Source: Polynucleobacter parvulilacunae
GTDB lineage: Bacteria > Pseudomonadota > Gammaproteobacteria > Burkholderiales > Burkholderiaceae
DNA length: 64,000 nt
NCBI RefSeq assembly: GCF_018881715.1
Contig: NZ_JACVPW010000002.1
Coordinates: 124,001 to 188,000, forward strand
Direction: 5' to 3'
Shown here: positions 44,486-53,772 of the stretch, piece by piece
How positions within the stretch are numbered: the first letter of the stretch is position 1
Layout: each line of letters begins with the position of its first letter
Made by a program: the position numbers and the translations under genes
The notes under the pieces: model-generated
Database searches by the model: none
What the model saw: only the letters and a program-made list of their open reading frames with translations
Told to the model about the DNA's origin: nothing

Positions 44486-44686
44486 ATGTCAGAAGAACGA
44501 ATCACCAATCTCGAAATCAAGCTTAGCTTCACAGAAGATCTCATTGAGAAGCTGAATGAGACTATTTATAAGCAGCAACAGCAAATTGAGTTCTTGTATC
44601 GCGAACTCAAAGCAATCAAAGAACAAGCCAACAGTAGTGGGGGTGGTGGCGGAAGTCTTAAAGATGAAATACCCCCTCACTATTAA
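44486..44686 (+). CDS. slyX: SlyX family protein
   Basis: 66 residues from ATG 44486; an in-frame TTG six bases upstream is less likely given the AGGAAAG site. The sequence is one long coiled coil (RITNLEIKLSFTEDLIEKLNETIYKQQQQIEFLYRELKAI), then a Gly-rich stretch and the typical PPHY C-terminus of SlyX. The role of SlyX is unknown. Confidence 0.83.
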   Translation: MSEERITNLEIKLSFTEDLIEKLNETIYKQQQQIEFLYRELKAIKEQANSSGGGGGSLKDEIPPHY

Positions 44687-44744
44687 GCAACTGCTAATAT
44701 AGTCAGAAGGCATCAGCCTAAGACAATTTCTTTAAAGGAAAATC

Positions 44745-45092
44745 ATGAGCAACTTAACGCTATTTCTAGTCCAGTGGGGCTTAACTTCTTTATCCCTTTG
44801 GGTTGCTAGTTATATCTTTAGCGGCTTGCGCTTTGCGGACGGTGGCTCGCTGCTGATTGCCGCCCTACTCTTAGGCTTTGCCAATGCCATCGTCAAGCCA
44901 TTGTTAATTCTCTTTACATTGCCACTCACCGTAGTGACCATGGGCCTATTTTTGCTCGTGATCAACGCCTTGGTTTTGATGCTGGTTTCTGCACTGGTTA
45001 GCGGCTTTACGATCTCCAGCTTCTGGACAGCATTTTTTGCCAGCATCTTTATTTCTTTATTCAGCCTCTTTGTTAGTGGCCTCGTTTTCTAA
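44745..45092 (+). CDS. Phage-holin-family (PF04020-type) four-helix membrane protein
   Basis: A 115-residue protein with four hydrophobic helices (about 5-25, 32-50, 55-78 and 88-112). The second and third are joined by NAIVKPLLILFTLPLTVVTMGLF, the conserved stretch of this family. Despite the name these are common chromosomal proteins with no lysis gene nearby, and the function is unknown. A good AAAGGAAAATC ribosome site precedes ATG. Confidence 0.83.
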   Translation: MSNLTLFLVQWGLTSLSLWVASYIFSGLRFADGGSLLIAALLLGFANAIVKPLLILFTLPLTVVTMGLFLLVINALVLMLVSALVSGFTISSFWTAFFASIFISLFSLFVSGLVF

Positions 45093-45102
45093 GAAGCGTT
45101 CT

Positions 45103-46932
45103 TTAATTACTCGCAGGATAAATCTCCGACCAAGAGTGCAGCGCTGTTTTACAAGGCTGCGACTTGGTCGCCAGTGATTTAGCATTCTCGGCGGCAATGC
45201 TAATGCCGCCAGTTAAAAAACCGAGGCCAATGGAGACGGCGCTATTTACAACCCCTGCTTTATTGACGCCAGCTTGTGGGTTTTGCAAAGTACCTTCAAT
45301 TTTTACAAGACCGCCCAGATCAACTCCTGTAGTTAAACCAGATTTTTCGCTTGGATTAATGTTGATATCCAAAGCCTCAGTATTGAGATTGATGGAGCCA
45401 GATAAAACAATATTCAAGCGATCAGTAACCACCCCAACTGAATCCTTAATAGCCACCAATCCACCATTTACCGGCAAATAGGCGACAGCACATTCCAAGA
45501 CGGTCTGATTGGATTTTTTATACATGGGATTGACCGCATCAAGAATAGTGACGACAAAGTCTCCGCCCTTGTTGATAAATTTCGAATCCAGCTTTCCCTG
45601 CCCAACTGAAACCTGAATAGCCCCAGAAGCCCGACTCACAAATTGATGAGGGCTGAGACCTGATCCCTTCAAATTCCAAGCAATCTGTGTGGCTCCGCCA
45701 GAAACTCTTGCGCTTGAATCTGCAGAAGCAATGATTTGCTCCAGGCTAAAGTCTTTAGCCATTCCCTTCATGGAAATTTTAGGCGCAGAGCTACTAAATT
45801 CAGAAATGGATAGCTGAGCCTGAGCACTTCCCTTGCCGACATTGAAACTTAAATCATTTGCGTTGATTCGGTCTTTCTTAAATTGCAGCGTGGTTTTGAA
45901 GTTTGTAAATGGTGCTTGATCGGGCACCCCAAGCTGGGCGATATTGATACTGATGGTGCCATCGGCTAAAGGCAATAAATCAAATGGCAGAGCCTCATCT
46001 GAGAAAAAATACTTGCCTTGAGGTTTGTGTGAAGCTGTGGAAGTTGTTTTACCCGCAGCCCCAGCTATTGCAGCTGATCCTACTAAAGGCGTCAAATCAA
46101 AGGATTTAGAATTCAGATCAATATTAAATTGCGCTAATGCCTGGGGCTTTTTATCTATCTCACCCGAAATGGCGAGCGACTTTCCATTCAATGTGAGGTT
46201 TAAATCGAGACCCATTTTTACAGGAGTCTGATTCCAAGCAAAGTATGCATTGCGCAGAGAACCCGTTGTACCTTTGAGATTGAGGGTGTAATTGGCATAT
46301 TGAACATCAGCCAGAATCGAGGACTTACCATCGATAGCCCCAAAAGCCAATTTAGGAAGATGAATGACTTTTGCCGCTTGATTGCCATCTTGGTAGTTAA
46401 TGCGGGCATCGACAACGTCTAAGGTCTTAAATGTAAAAAATGCGCTGTCTGCGGGACTATCTGTGGAGTTATTGGCGGTGTTATTAGAGACGGACCCAGT
46501 CTGACCATTTGTAATAGCTCCAGCCAATACTGGAGGGGTCAAATTCCAATTGCCTTCTCCAGCTTTATTGGTTTGCAGATTCAACTCCAATCCCTGTAGG
46601 CCGATTCTGCTGATCTCAACACTGCCTTTCAAGAGCGGCAATAGGCGAATGTCCAATTCAATCTGCTTGAGCGTTAACAGATTTGGATTACTGGCCCATG
46701 ATGCATTGCTCAAAGACACCTGTTCGGCCCTGACACTGATTCCTGGGAAAACACTCAGACTCACTGGCCCAGTAATTTTCAGCTCTCTTCCGGTGGAGTC
46801 TTTAATTGTTGAGCTTAGTAACTTGGTTAGCTGCGCAGGATTAATAAAGGATGCCGCATACCAGGCACCCAGACCTGCCATAGCAAGGCATCCAATAAGG
46901 GCAATCAGGAATATCTTCAGGCTTTTATTCAC
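45103..46932 (-). CDS. AsmA family protein
   Basis: 609 residues. One N-terminal membrane helix (IFLIALIGCLAMAGLGAWYAASFI) is followed by the AsmA N-terminal repeat (SSTIKDSTGRELKITGPVSLSVFPGISVRAEQVSLSNA) and the C-terminal AsmA domain (about 390-560). AsmA-like proteins are periplasmic beta-taco bridges that help move phospholipids to the outer membrane. A Ser/Thr/Asn-rich linker lies at about 130-160. It is a single gene, convergent with the holin-like gene. Confidence 0.87.
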   Translation of the reverse strand: MNKSLKIFLIALIGCLAMAGLGAWYAASFINPAQLTKLLSSTIKDSTGRELKITGPVSLSVFPGISVRAEQVSLSNASWASNPNLLTLKQIELDIRLLPLLKGSVEISRIGLQGLELNLQTNKAGEGNWNLTPPVLAGAITNGQTGSVSNNTANNSTDSPADSAFFTFKTLDVVDARINYQDGNQAAKVIHLPKLAFGAIDGKSSILADVQYANYTLNLKGTTGSLRNAYFAWNQTPVKMGLDLNLTLNGKSLAISGEIDKKPQALAQFNIDLNSKSFDLTPLVGSAAIAGAAGKTTSTASHKPQGKYFFSDEALPFDLLPLADGTISINIAQLGVPDQAPFTNFKTTLQFKKDRINANDLSFNVGKGSAQAQLSISEFSSSAPKISMKGMAKDFSLEQIIASADSSARVSGGATQIAWNLKGSGLSPHQFVSRASGAIQVSVGQGKLDSKFINKGGDFVVTILDAVNPMYKKSNQTVLECAVAYLPVNGGLVAIKDSVGVVTDRLNIVLSGSINLNTEALDININPSEKSGLTTGVDLGGLVKIEGTLQNPQAGVNKAGVVNSAVSIGLGFLTGGISIAAENAKSLATKSQPCKTALHSWSEIYPASN

Positions 46933-46998
46933 CCAACCATTCTAAATCGTGTGAAGGTGTTTGGCGGGAGCCAAGAACCCCTGGACTAAAATATACCC

Positions 46999-47343
46999 AT
47001 GAGTACAGATAATTTACCGAAGTGTCCTGCATGCCAGGAAGATATGACCTACCCTGATGGGGAAAACTATGTTTGCGCCCAATGTGGCCATGAATGGCCC
47101 ATCGCTGGCGCAGCAGAAGAGGTGGAGGTAGGTCTAATCGTTAAGGATGCCAATGGCAACCTATTAGCGGATGGCGACACCGTTACCCTCATTAAAGACC
47201 TTAAGGTCAAAGGCTCATCCACGACACTGAAGGTTGGCACCAAGATTAAAGGCATTCGCCTTGTCTCTGGCGACCACGAAGTTGATTGCAAAACTGAAGC
47301 CGGCAATATGTTGCTTAAGGCCTGCTTCTTGAAAAAAGCCTAG
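46999..47343 (+). CDS. yjdM: YjdM/PhnA-like zinc-ribbon protein
   Basis: 114 residues. An N-terminal zinc ribbon has CPACQEDM and CAQCGHEW (Cys-x2-Cys pairs), followed by the PhnA C-terminal domain with [25 protein letters not shown] and [10 protein letters not shown]. This is the complete YjdM family length. Older names call it alkylphosphonate utilisation protein PhnA, but it is not part of phosphonate breakdown in E. coli. A terminator hairpin overlaps its stop codon. Confidence 0.9.
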   Translation: MSTDNLPKCPACQEDMTYPDGENYVCAQCGHEWPIAGAAEEVEVGLIVKDANGNLLADGDTVTLIKDLKVKGSSTTLKVGTKIKGIRLVSGDHEVDCKTEAGNMLLKACFLKKA

Positions 47344-47361
47344 ATCTTCATCTAGGCTTTT
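47333..47361. terminator. Terminator overlapping the yjdM stop codon
   Basis: AAAAAGCCTAGA-TCTTCA-TCTAGGCTTTT forms a stem of about ten pairs flanked by A and T. It covers the yjdM stop codon and faces the convergent YdcH-type gene, so it can act both ways. Confidence 0.75.
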
Positions 47362-47381
47362 CTACTTAGATACCGCTTTAA

Positions 47382-47603
47382 CTAAACCTCAGCACTCGCC
47401 TTTTTTAAGACGGCATAGAGCTGATCCTTCAGCAAAAGCTTCTCCTTCTTCAAAGTCTCAATTTCTTCTGGAGTACTTGGTTCTGTATGCGTCTCCATTC
47501 TTTGAATTTTCTGATCTAGATTATTGTGTTTATCAAATAAATGCGAGAAATGACGATCTGAGGTTTTTAACTTAGTGATAAGTTCGCGATATTCAGGAAA
47601 CAT
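47382..47603 (-). CDS. YdcH/DUF465 family protein
   Basis: A 73-residue all-helical protein: PEYRELITKLKTSDRHFSHLFDKHNNLDQKIQRME covers the first helix, and EEIETLKKEKLLLKDQLYAVL the second. This matches the DUF465 (YdcH) hairpin of two antiparallel helices. Function unknown. The 222 bases upstream hold a hairpin TAGTAGTT-6-AACTACTA (47628-47649) and the promoter region of the divergent histone-like gene, with nothing else recognised. Confidence 0.85.
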   Translation of the reverse strand: MFPEYRELITKLKTSDRHFSHLFDKHNNLDQKIQRMETHTEPSTPEEIETLKKEKLLLKDQLYAVLKKASAEV

Positions 47604-47825
47604 AGATCCTCTTCATATTTGGGTTATTAGTAGTTAATAGCAACTACTAGCTTTCAGTGTATCAACCCTGCAATTCAAGAACAATGGTCGCCCCCTATTT
47701 TTTAACACTACCCTTGTAATTGGGAGGACAAGCCCCATATAGGAAAGGCGTATTCCAAAGGGAATTTGCAGTAATATCAGATGGTGCAGTAAGCACAATA
47801 ACTACCAAAAGAAGGGTAATAGACC

Positions 47826-48710
47826 ATGGCTACAAAGAAGTCTCCAGCAAAAAAGAAAGTAGCTACCAAGGTGGTATCAAAAGCCCCTGCAAAGAAAGCC
47901 GTCAAGAAAGTTGCTGCTAAAAAAGTAGCAAGCAAAAAGACAGTGAAAAAGGTAGTGAAAAAACCAGCAGCGAAGAAAGTGGCTGCAAAGAAGCCTGCTA
48001 CCAAAAAAGTAGCGGTTAAGAAAACAACGGCAAAGAAACCTGCGGCCAAAAAGCCAGCAGCTAAAAAAGTTGCTAAGAAGACTGCAACTAAAAAGCCAGC
48101 TTCATCTAAAACTACAAAAGTAGACCAATACGGGCTCGAGCAAGATGATGAGTTCTACGGTCTGTATTTTGCAAAGTCCACCCAAAAGGGCTTGGTTGAA
48201 GTGAAACCATGCACCTTCTCTCTCATGTATTGGTGGAAAGGCTTGCTTGGCTATCCTGACATGATTGAGATCTCCAAAGGCAGCAATACTGCGATGTTGC
48301 AGTTTGAGTCTACTTTTGGTGGTGGTGATTCTGGCGAGACTGAGTTAACTGAAAAAGATGTATTGGATATTGATCACATCATTGAAGTAGACGAAGAAGA
48401 AATGCTCATCTCCCTCTACTCCTATGTACCGATTCCGGTACCCGAGAAATTGGTCGGAGCCTTGAGCCTTGCGGTTCTCAACATCAATCCAGAAACTCGC
48501 TACGGTAGCCTAGAAATCTGCCCAACCGAGAATGAGGAAGGTGAAACTGAGCACTTCTTGCGTTACCGTGCCGCAACCTATTTGCGTGGCATCAAGTCTG
48601 GCAAAGTGGAGGCAATCGAGAGCATGGTTACCAATGGCTCCGAATTCTTTGGTCTTGCTTTAGATGCGATGTGCGTCAATAAGTCGATTAAAAAATGGTT
48701 GCTTAGCTAA
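47826..48710 (+). CDS. Histone-H1-like lysine/alanine tail fused to a YbjN-like domain
   Basis: 294 residues in two parts. Residues 1-98 are almost wholly Lys, Ala, Val, Thr and Pro in AAKK/PAKK repeats, like bacterial histone-H1-type DNA-binding tails (AlgP, Hc1/Hc2, BpH1). Residues 99-294 are a normal acidic, globular domain (YGLEQDDEFYGLYFAKS, then ALSLAVLNINPETRYGSLEI and LRYRAATYLRGI) that resembles YbjN-type proteins. The tail should bind nucleic acid or polyanions. The fusion of the tail to a folded domain is unusual. It stands alone, with a terminator just downstream. Confidence 0.7.
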   Translation: MATKKSPAKKKVATKVVSKAPAKKAVKKVAAKKVASKKTVKKVVKKPAAKKVAAKKPATKKVAVKKTTAKKPAAKKPAAKKVAKKTATKKPASSKTTKVDQYGLEQDDEFYGLYFAKSTQKGLVEVKPCTFSLMYWWKGLLGYPDMIEISKGSNTAMLQFESTFGGGDSGETELTEKDVLDIDHIIEVDEEEMLISLYSYVPIPVPEKLVGALSLAVLNINPETRYGSLEICPTENEEGETEHFLRYRAATYLRGIKSGKVEAIESMVTNGSEFFGLALDAMCVNKSIKKWLLS

Positions 48711-48745
48711 CCAACACTAGTAAATGGTGGATTAACTACCCGCCA

Positions 48746-49003
48746 CTATCTACAAAGATAGATGTAAGTTAAGGGAAAACGGTCATTGACCGTTTTTCTG
48801 CTTTCTAGAATCGTCGCAGTTCTTTTACCCTGCTTCTTGCATTCTGCAAGAGCCACCTCCTGAGCCTCGGTCTCTTTAGCAGCCTTAGGTGCATGCACAC
48901 CAATCGTGCCATCGGACTGTTGATAGACGCCAAATTCACTTTGCGGTGTGGAGCAAGCCGCCAATAGCAGACCCAGTAAAACAATTAAGTAATGACGCAC
49001 CAT
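48746..49003 (-). CDS. Small predicted lipoprotein
   Basis: 85 residues with a clear lipobox (LIVLLGLLLAACSTP, Cys about 17). It has a short domain with GVYQQSDGTIGVHAPKAAKETEAQEVALAECKKQGKR and a single Cys at the end. Not recognised. Its 3' end contains the hairpin used by the convergent histone-like gene, so the two 3' ends share sequence. Confidence 0.7.
   Translation of the reverse strand: MVRHYLIVLLGLLLAACSTPQSEFGVYQQSDGTIGVHAPKAAKETEAQEVALAECKKQGKRTATILESRKTVNDRFPLTYIYLCR
48776..48797 (+). terminator. Terminator of the histone-like gene, inside the convergent lipoprotein gene
   Basis: AAAACGGTC-ATT-GACCGTTTT followed by T: a perfect 9-bp stem about 65 bases past the histone-like gene. 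It lies within the last codons of the minus-strand lipoprotein gene that ends at 48746. Confidence 0.7.
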
Positions 49004-49059
49004 TTTGAATGCTACCCAATAGAGAGAAGATGGATTGATTCTATATCAGGAGAATCAAA

Positions 49060-49458
49060 TTACTGAGTAGCCCTGCCACCCGGTCGATATTGGTCCATTA
49101 CTGCATCCAGGCTGTTGTTAGTGATGCCTGGATTTGCGCGCTGCAAACAACTTAAGAGCACTTGTTTATTAGCATGCTTCTGATTGGAGCCCGGCATAGA
49201 GCCTTGCGGCGCCGGATTGACGTCATTAAAGCAAGCTCGAAATTGGTCTGGCGTTACACCAAGACCGCGACTAATTTGATCAACAGGCCTATGTGGATCA
49301 TCTCGCATCACGCTCCCTTGGCCGACTGGACCAACTTGAGGTGGTCTCTGCATTCCTTGCTGCATGCCTTGGGTTGGCATCATGGGTGGAGGCATTTGTG
49401 CGTAAGCAGGACTAAAAAAGACCACTGTTAAAAATAGAGTACTCAGATACTTATTCAT
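49060..49458 (-). CDS. Secreted Met/Pro-rich protein, unknown
   Basis: 132 residues with a Sec signal peptide (YLSTLFLTVVFFSPAYA, residues 4-20). A Met/Pro/Gln-rich region (QMPPPMMPTQGMQQGMQRPP) is followed by a small domain with two cysteines (FRACFNDVNP and LLSCLQRANPGITNNSLDAVMDQYRPGG). The C-terminal pattern resembles small periplasmic proteins of this genus; no function known. Metal binding by the Met-rich part is possible but unproven. Confidence 0.65.
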   Translation of the reverse strand: MNKYLSTLFLTVVFFSPAYAQMPPPMMPTQGMQQGMQRPPQVGPVGQGSVMRDDPHRPVDQISRGLGVTPDQFRACFNDVNPAPQGSMPGSNQKHANKQVLLSCLQRANPGITNNSLDAVMDQYRPGGRATQ

Positions 49459-49583
49459 CGCTTACTCACTTTGTAATTCGATCAAGGAACTGAAGAATAA
49501 AAAATGCCAACGAGTCAGAGACTGGTTGGCATTGCTTTAGAAGCCTATTTTGCCTCAATCAATAATAAAGATAACCTTACTTT

Positions 49584-51662
49584 TTAAGGCGTGCAGGTAC
49601 CAAAGAGATTGCTATTAACTGTATTGCCACCCACAGCAGATATCTGAGCACCGGCATTATTGTTGCATGCTTGACTAGGTAAAAGTGGGCCATCAGTTAC
49701 TGCAGTTGCATAACCAAAATAATTACCAATTACTGTATTGCCACTTGCGGCCAATGTAACTCCAGGACCACCGTTTGCGCTGATGTATGCCGGATATATC
49801 GTACCGCTGTAAGAGCTTGGGGTTGCATTGTATGCCTGAACAACGTTGCCGGTACCTGCAATGAAAATTCCACCCAGGCCATTTCCAAAGCCAGTACCTG
49901 CCTTCTTGGTGGTTGCAAGGCCAATTACTGTATTAAATATTCGGTTGCCAGTGGCGCCGCTAGTAATCTCAATACCATATCGCGCGTTACCAGAGAGGGT
50001 ATTTTGCGGAATTACGGAGCCGTTATAACCGCCAATAATATTTCCGCTAGAAGTGCCGGTAATGAGCACGCCGCTACCACCGTTACCAAAGCCAGCAACC
50101 GGCGGATTGGAAAGTACTCCAGTTCCTTCCGTATTTAAACCGACTACGTTAGGGTCAACAGTTACCCCAACCGCATCTCTAAGCTCGATACCATTGCCTT
50201 TATTACCAGACATCACATTGGTACGTATCAAGTTATTGCCGCCAGTTGATGTAACGGTAATACCATTCCCATCATTTGGAGCCGCGCCTTGGAAGGCATA
50301 AAGGCCACCAAAAGTATTAAAAGTGGTAAACCCGGTCACGGTATCTGAAACTAGGATTCCATCACCCTTATTGCCTGCTGATACGTTACCCAAAGGAATA
50401 TAACCTCCGACCTGTACGCCAGAAGAGGTACCTTTTACCCAAATACCATTGAGGCCATTAGGCACCATAGAGGCATTGTTTGCACCCGCTCCAAAGAAGT
50501 TGGCCTGAACTAAAACCGTATTTGAATTTTCTATAAGTAATCCATTAAGTGTATTGCCACTTAATACGTTGTAATAGATGAATGGATTATCTTCAAAGGT
50601 GCACCCAATAAGTTGATTGTTATTAGCATTAAAGATATAAACCCCGTTCAGCGCATTACCAATCGCTGCAGTGCCAACATTATTCGTGCCAATGAAGTTA
50701 CCACTTAGGACGGTTAGCTCCGAGCCGTGATCAATAAGGACGCCATTACCAGAGTTTCCTGAGATAAGATTGCCCAGAGGAGGGGCAATAGAAACAATTG
50801 GAACCGTACCTTTGTTACCCGTTGGATTATTAGTTTGACCCGTAGCCGAGTTAACGTAGGCAGTGCCGCCAATAGTGTTATCAACCGCAAAGTAAGTTAC
50901 ATAAATCCCATCGGAGCCATTAGCAATTTTGGCTGTACCTGCTGGGTTTGTTCCAATTGCATTGGCTTGAATCTTATTGCCGGTACTTCCGTAGATCTGA
51001 ACACCACGTAAAGAGTTACCTGAGATGACATTGGAGTAGAGACCGGAAATGCTCTTTGGGTTTGTGCCGATAATATTGTTTGTTGAAGCGGCAGCAATAT
51101 AAACACCATCTTTTGCATTACCACCTGCCGCACCGCTCAAATTAAGACCAATAAAATTTTTCAACAACGTAATGCTGCCAGCATTTAAGGTAATGCCATT
51201 TGAATTTGAACCATAAACTGCAAGCCCAGAGACACCAGACCCAGCAGAGCCACTATTAAAGGTGAGGCCTGATCCTACGTTATTGAAGTTCACTGCCACC
51301 AATGGTGCAGTTGTTGTATTACCAGAAACATATCCCGGTGCAGTTGTTCCGTCAATCAAAACCTTGTTTGTAATTGCAGGCAAATCGCTAGCTAAAGTAA
51401 TCACACCAGTTACGGAAAAAGTGATTCCAGAATACTGTGAGGTTGATGCACTGTTTGCGGATGTAATTGCCGCCCTCAGAGAGCCGGTGCCTGAATCATT
51501 AGTATTAGTTACAGCGTAGAAGACGCTCGGAGTTGAGACAGTCGAGGAACTGCTACTACTGCTATCACTGCCCCCGCCACAGGCCACCAATCCAAGCACT
51601 ATGCCTGTTAACAAGGCAAGAAAAATGGTTCGCCCAAATTTTGGGATAAAAGAAGTGGGCAT
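49584..51662 (-). CDS. Right-handed beta-helix lipoprotein
   Basis: About 692 residues from ATG 51662, which has a GGAA site; a GTG 33 bases upstream is an alternative. The leader IFLALLTGIVLGLVACGGG is a lipobox, followed by a Ser-rich linker. The NDSGTGSLRAAI motif (about residue 60) begins a long parallel beta-helix with many repeats of the type SGNxxNGVxIxxxxxNxVxGN. It should be a surface or periplasmic lipoprotein that binds or cleaves polysaccharide. No catalytic residues can be picked out. Confidence 0.82.
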   Translation of the reverse strand: MPTSFIPKFGRTIFLALLTGIVLGLVACGGGSDSSSSSSSTVSTPSVFYAVTNTNDSGTGSLRAAITSANSASTSQYSGITFSVTGVITLASDLPAITNKVLIDGTTAPGYVSGNTTTAPLVAVNFNNVGSGLTFNSGSAGSGVSGLAVYGSNSNGITLNAGSITLLKNFIGLNLSGAAGGNAKDGVYIAAASTNNIIGTNPKSISGLYSNVISGNSLRGVQIYGSTGNKIQANAIGTNPAGTAKIANGSDGIYVTYFAVDNTIGGTAYVNSATGQTNNPTGNKGTVPIVSIAPPLGNLISGNSGNGVLIDHGSELTVLSGNFIGTNNVGTAAIGNALNGVYIFNANNNQLIGCTFEDNPFIYYNVLSGNTLNGLLIENSNTVLVQANFFGAGANNASMVPNGLNGIWVKGTSSGVQVGGYIPLGNVSAGNKGDGILVSDTVTGFTTFNTFGGLYAFQGAAPNDGNGITVTSTGGNNLIRTNVMSGNKGNGIELRDAVGVTVDPNVVGLNTEGTGVLSNPPVAGFGNGGSGVLITGTSSGNIIGGYNGSVIPQNTLSGNARYGIEITSGATGNRIFNTVIGLATTKKAGTGFGNGLGGIFIAGTGNVVQAYNATPSSYSGTIYPAYISANGGPGVTLAASGNTVIGNYFGYATAVTDGPLLPSQACNNNAGAQISAVGGNTVNSNLFGTCTP

Positions 51663-51796
51663 ATGGATTCCAGTACGTATAAAAGGGTAGCTCACATAAT
51701 ATATTCACCTAAGGGAGAATGCTCTTATTTATGCCCAATTTTGCACAAAACCCACTATTGAAGCGCCAATGGGTGATATTTCGGCATGATTGAGCT

Positions 51797-51821
51797 ATTC
51801 CTGCACAGGAAATGCAGGAAT
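51797..51821. terminator. Hairpin downstream of ars operon
   Basis: ATTCCTGCA-7-TGCAGGAAT is a perfect 9-bp stem lying about 48 bases past the end of the arsenite transporter gene. There is no strong T-run, so termination is only likely. Confidence 0.45.
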
Positions 51822-51868
51822 TTATGACCGAGTAAAGGGGTCTGTAAAACTTTCAGCACTTACAGCTT

Positions 51869-52912
51869 TTAAGCTCTAAAGAACTTCTCTTTAAGCATTA
51901 GCGCAACCGAGACTAGGCCCACCATGATGGGCACTTCTACCAACGGTCCAATTACTGCTGCAAATGCAGCTCCTGAGTTAATTCCAAATACAGCAATCGC
52001 AACTGCAATAGCCAATTCAAAGTTATTACTGGAGGCTGTAAACGATAAGGTGCAGCAGCGCTTGTACTCAACACCCATTTTGATGGTGATAAAGAATGTC
52101 AGCAGGAACATCACCACAAAGAAGACTAGCAATGGAATAGCAATAGTGACAACATCCATTGGTAGCTGAAGGATTAGCTTACCTTTCAAGCTAAACATCA
52201 CCACAATCGTAAAGAGCAAGGCAATTAAAGTCAGCTTACCGATTCTGGGGACAAAGACATTTTGATACCACTCTCTCGATACGAATTTGAGGGCAATGTA
52301 TCTAGTTAAGAATCCTGCAACACAAGGAACCCCTAGATAAATCGCAACAGTCTTGGCGATTTCGCTAATGGTGATATCAACAACAGACCCCTCAAAGCCA
52401 AAGTACGGCGGCAAGATTGTCAAGAAGAAATAGGCATACAAGCTAAAGAACAGCACTTGGAAGACGGCATTAAAGGCAACCAAACCAGCCGCATACTCAG
52501 TTGAGCCTTTTGCAATATCGTTCCAAACAATCACCATAGCAATACATGGTGCTATACCAATCAAAATCAGGCCTGCCATGTATTCTGGCTGATTGGGAAC
52601 AAAAATGATTGCCAGGAAAAACATCAAAGTGGGTGCCACAATCCAGTTCAGCAAAAATGCTAGGCCGAAGATTTTTTTATCTCTAAATACATCCGGTAAG
52701 TCTTCGTACTTCACCTTGGCAAACGGTGGATACATCATCAATATCAATCCAATCGCAATCGGGATATTCGTAGTGCCCGTTTGAAATGAATTAATGAACC
52801 CCTCTACCCCAGGAACAAAATATCCCAAGCCAATACCTACTGCCATAGCGGCAAATATCCACACAGTGAGATATCTGTCTAAAAATGAGAGTTTGCTAGT
52901 AACTGTATTCAT
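51869..52912 (-). CDS. acr3: Arsenite efflux transporter, ACR3/ArsB family
   Basis: 347 residues with ten hydrophobic helices. [44 protein letters not shown] (conserved Cys of ACR3) and [39 protein letters not shown] are hallmark segments. It exports arsenite, using the proton gradient. It is the last gene of arsR-arsC-acr3; its start overlaps the arsC stop by ATGA. Confidence 0.92.
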   Translation of the reverse strand: MNTVTSKLSFLDRYLTVWIFAAMAVGIGLGYFVPGVEGFINSFQTGTTNIPIAIGLILMMYPPFAKVKYEDLPDVFRDKKIFGLAFLLNWIVAPTLMFFLAIIFVPNQPEYMAGLILIGIAPCIAMVIVWNDIAKGSTEYAAGLVAFNAVFQVLFFSLYAYFFLTILPPYFGFEGSVVDITISEIAKTVAIYLGVPCVAGFLTRYIALKFVSREWYQNVFVPRIGKLTLIALLFTIVVMFSLKGKLILQLPMDVVTIAIPLLVFFVVMFLLTFFITIKMGVEYKRCCTLSFTASSNNFELAIAVAIAVFGINSGAAFAAVIGPLVEVPIMVGLVSVALMLKEKFFRA

Positions 52913-53388
52913 GATTTGCGATGTATTTCTTGAAGACTCATTGAATCCAATTTCTCCAATGGCATTGCGGCAAGAATATCAATGCGTTTCTTAAGCCCAT
53001 TCATGACCTCAACAAAAGCCGTTTTCTTCTCCATATCGGTGCCCTCTACTTTAGATGGATCAGGAAAGCCCCAATGCGCTGTTACTGGGCTGCCAGGCCA
53101 GAATGGGCACTGCTCACCAGCTGCATTGTCACAAACCGTAATAATGAAATCCATCTTTGGTGCATCAGGTTTACCAAACACCTCCCAGCTCTTAGAGCTT
53201 AATTTTGATGGATCCATACCCATTTCCACAGCAATTTCTCTTGCAATGGGATTAACGCTAGTGCCTGGAGTTGATCCAGCTGAAAAGCCAACAAACTTAC
53301 CACTAGAATGTGTGGATGCTAGCGCCTCACCTAGAATTGAGCGAGCGGAATTATGCGTACATAGAAATAAAATATTGTATTGCTTCAT
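52909..53388 (-). CDS. arsC: Arsenate reductase (low-molecular-weight phosphatase type)
   Basis: 159 residues with the phosphatase P-loop LCTHNSARS at about 10-18 (C-x5-R), and [20 protein letters not shown] with the second catalytic cysteines at about 84-93. This is the thioredoxin- or glutaredoxin-linked ArsC type, which reduces arsenate to arsenite for export by the next gene. It overlaps both neighbours by four bases. Confidence 0.9.
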   Translation of the reverse strand: MKQYNILFLCTHNSARSILGEALASTHSSGKFVGFSAGSTPGTSVNPIAREIAVEMGMDPSKLSSKSWEVFGKPDAPKMDFIITVCDNAAGEQCPFWPGSPVTAHWGFPDPSKVEGTDMEKKTAFVEVMNGLKKRIDILAAMPLEKLDSMSLQEIHRKS

Positions 53389-53714
53389 TTGGTCTTGGCC
53401 TTTCTAAGAATTGATAACGGAGCGCATGACTTACCACCACAGCAGTTTTCGAGCAAGAACCCGCTTAAATCTTGTACCAAGCCAGCATTCGGTCGATAGA
53501 TGAGATTGCGACTTTGGCGCTCTACTGACAATAAATCCGCCCCCACCAATTCTTTGAGATGAAAACTAAGAGTGGCGTTAGCTACCCCTAGTTTTTCAAT
53601 AATCTCACTGGGGGTTAAACCAGTATCGCCACGCTGAACCACCAAGCGAAAGATATTTAAACGGGTCTCTTGGCCCAGCGCTAGAAACGCTTTGATGGCA
53701 TCAGTATTTTTCAT
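53385..53714 (-). CDS. arsR: ArsR-family arsenite-sensing repressor
   Basis: A 109-residue winged-helix protein. GLTPSEIIEKLGVANATLSFHLKELVGADLL is the DNA-binding part. Instead of the usual CVC pair in the DNA-binding helix, a Cys set NCCGGKSC lies at the C-terminus (about 91-98), like the C-terminal arsenite site of Acidithiobacillus-type ArsR. It should repress the operon until arsenite binds. A perfect palindrome lies 16 bases upstream. Confidence 0.9.
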   Translation of the reverse strand: MKNTDAIKAFLALGQETRLNIFRLVVQRGDTGLTPSEIIEKLGVANATLSFHLKELVGADLLSVERQSRNLIYRPNAGLVQDLSGFLLENCCGGKSCAPLSILRKAKTK

Positions 53715-53729
53715 ATTTCCAATTATATA

Positions 53730-53743
53730 GAAATATATATTTC
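53730..53743. promoter_or_regulatory. Candidate ArsR operator
   Basis: GAAATATATATTTC is a perfect 14-base palindrome 16 bases upstream of the arsR start codon, in the place where an autoregulatory ArsR site is expected. Confidence 0.55.
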
Positions 53744-53772
53744 AAGACTGTGACATACAAGCGGTGATAACT

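Noticed and set aside
44745..45092. Phage remnant suggested by the holin-like name
   Set aside because: No other phage gene is near; proteins of this family are ordinary chromosomal membrane proteins.
47777..48049. Long open frame on the minus strand opposite the lysine-rich tail
   Set aside because: It is the mirror of the repeated AAG/GCT codons of the histone-like gene, with Phe/Ala/Thr-only composition; not a gene. The same holds for 53900-54139 opposite the lysine-rich ppk2 partner.
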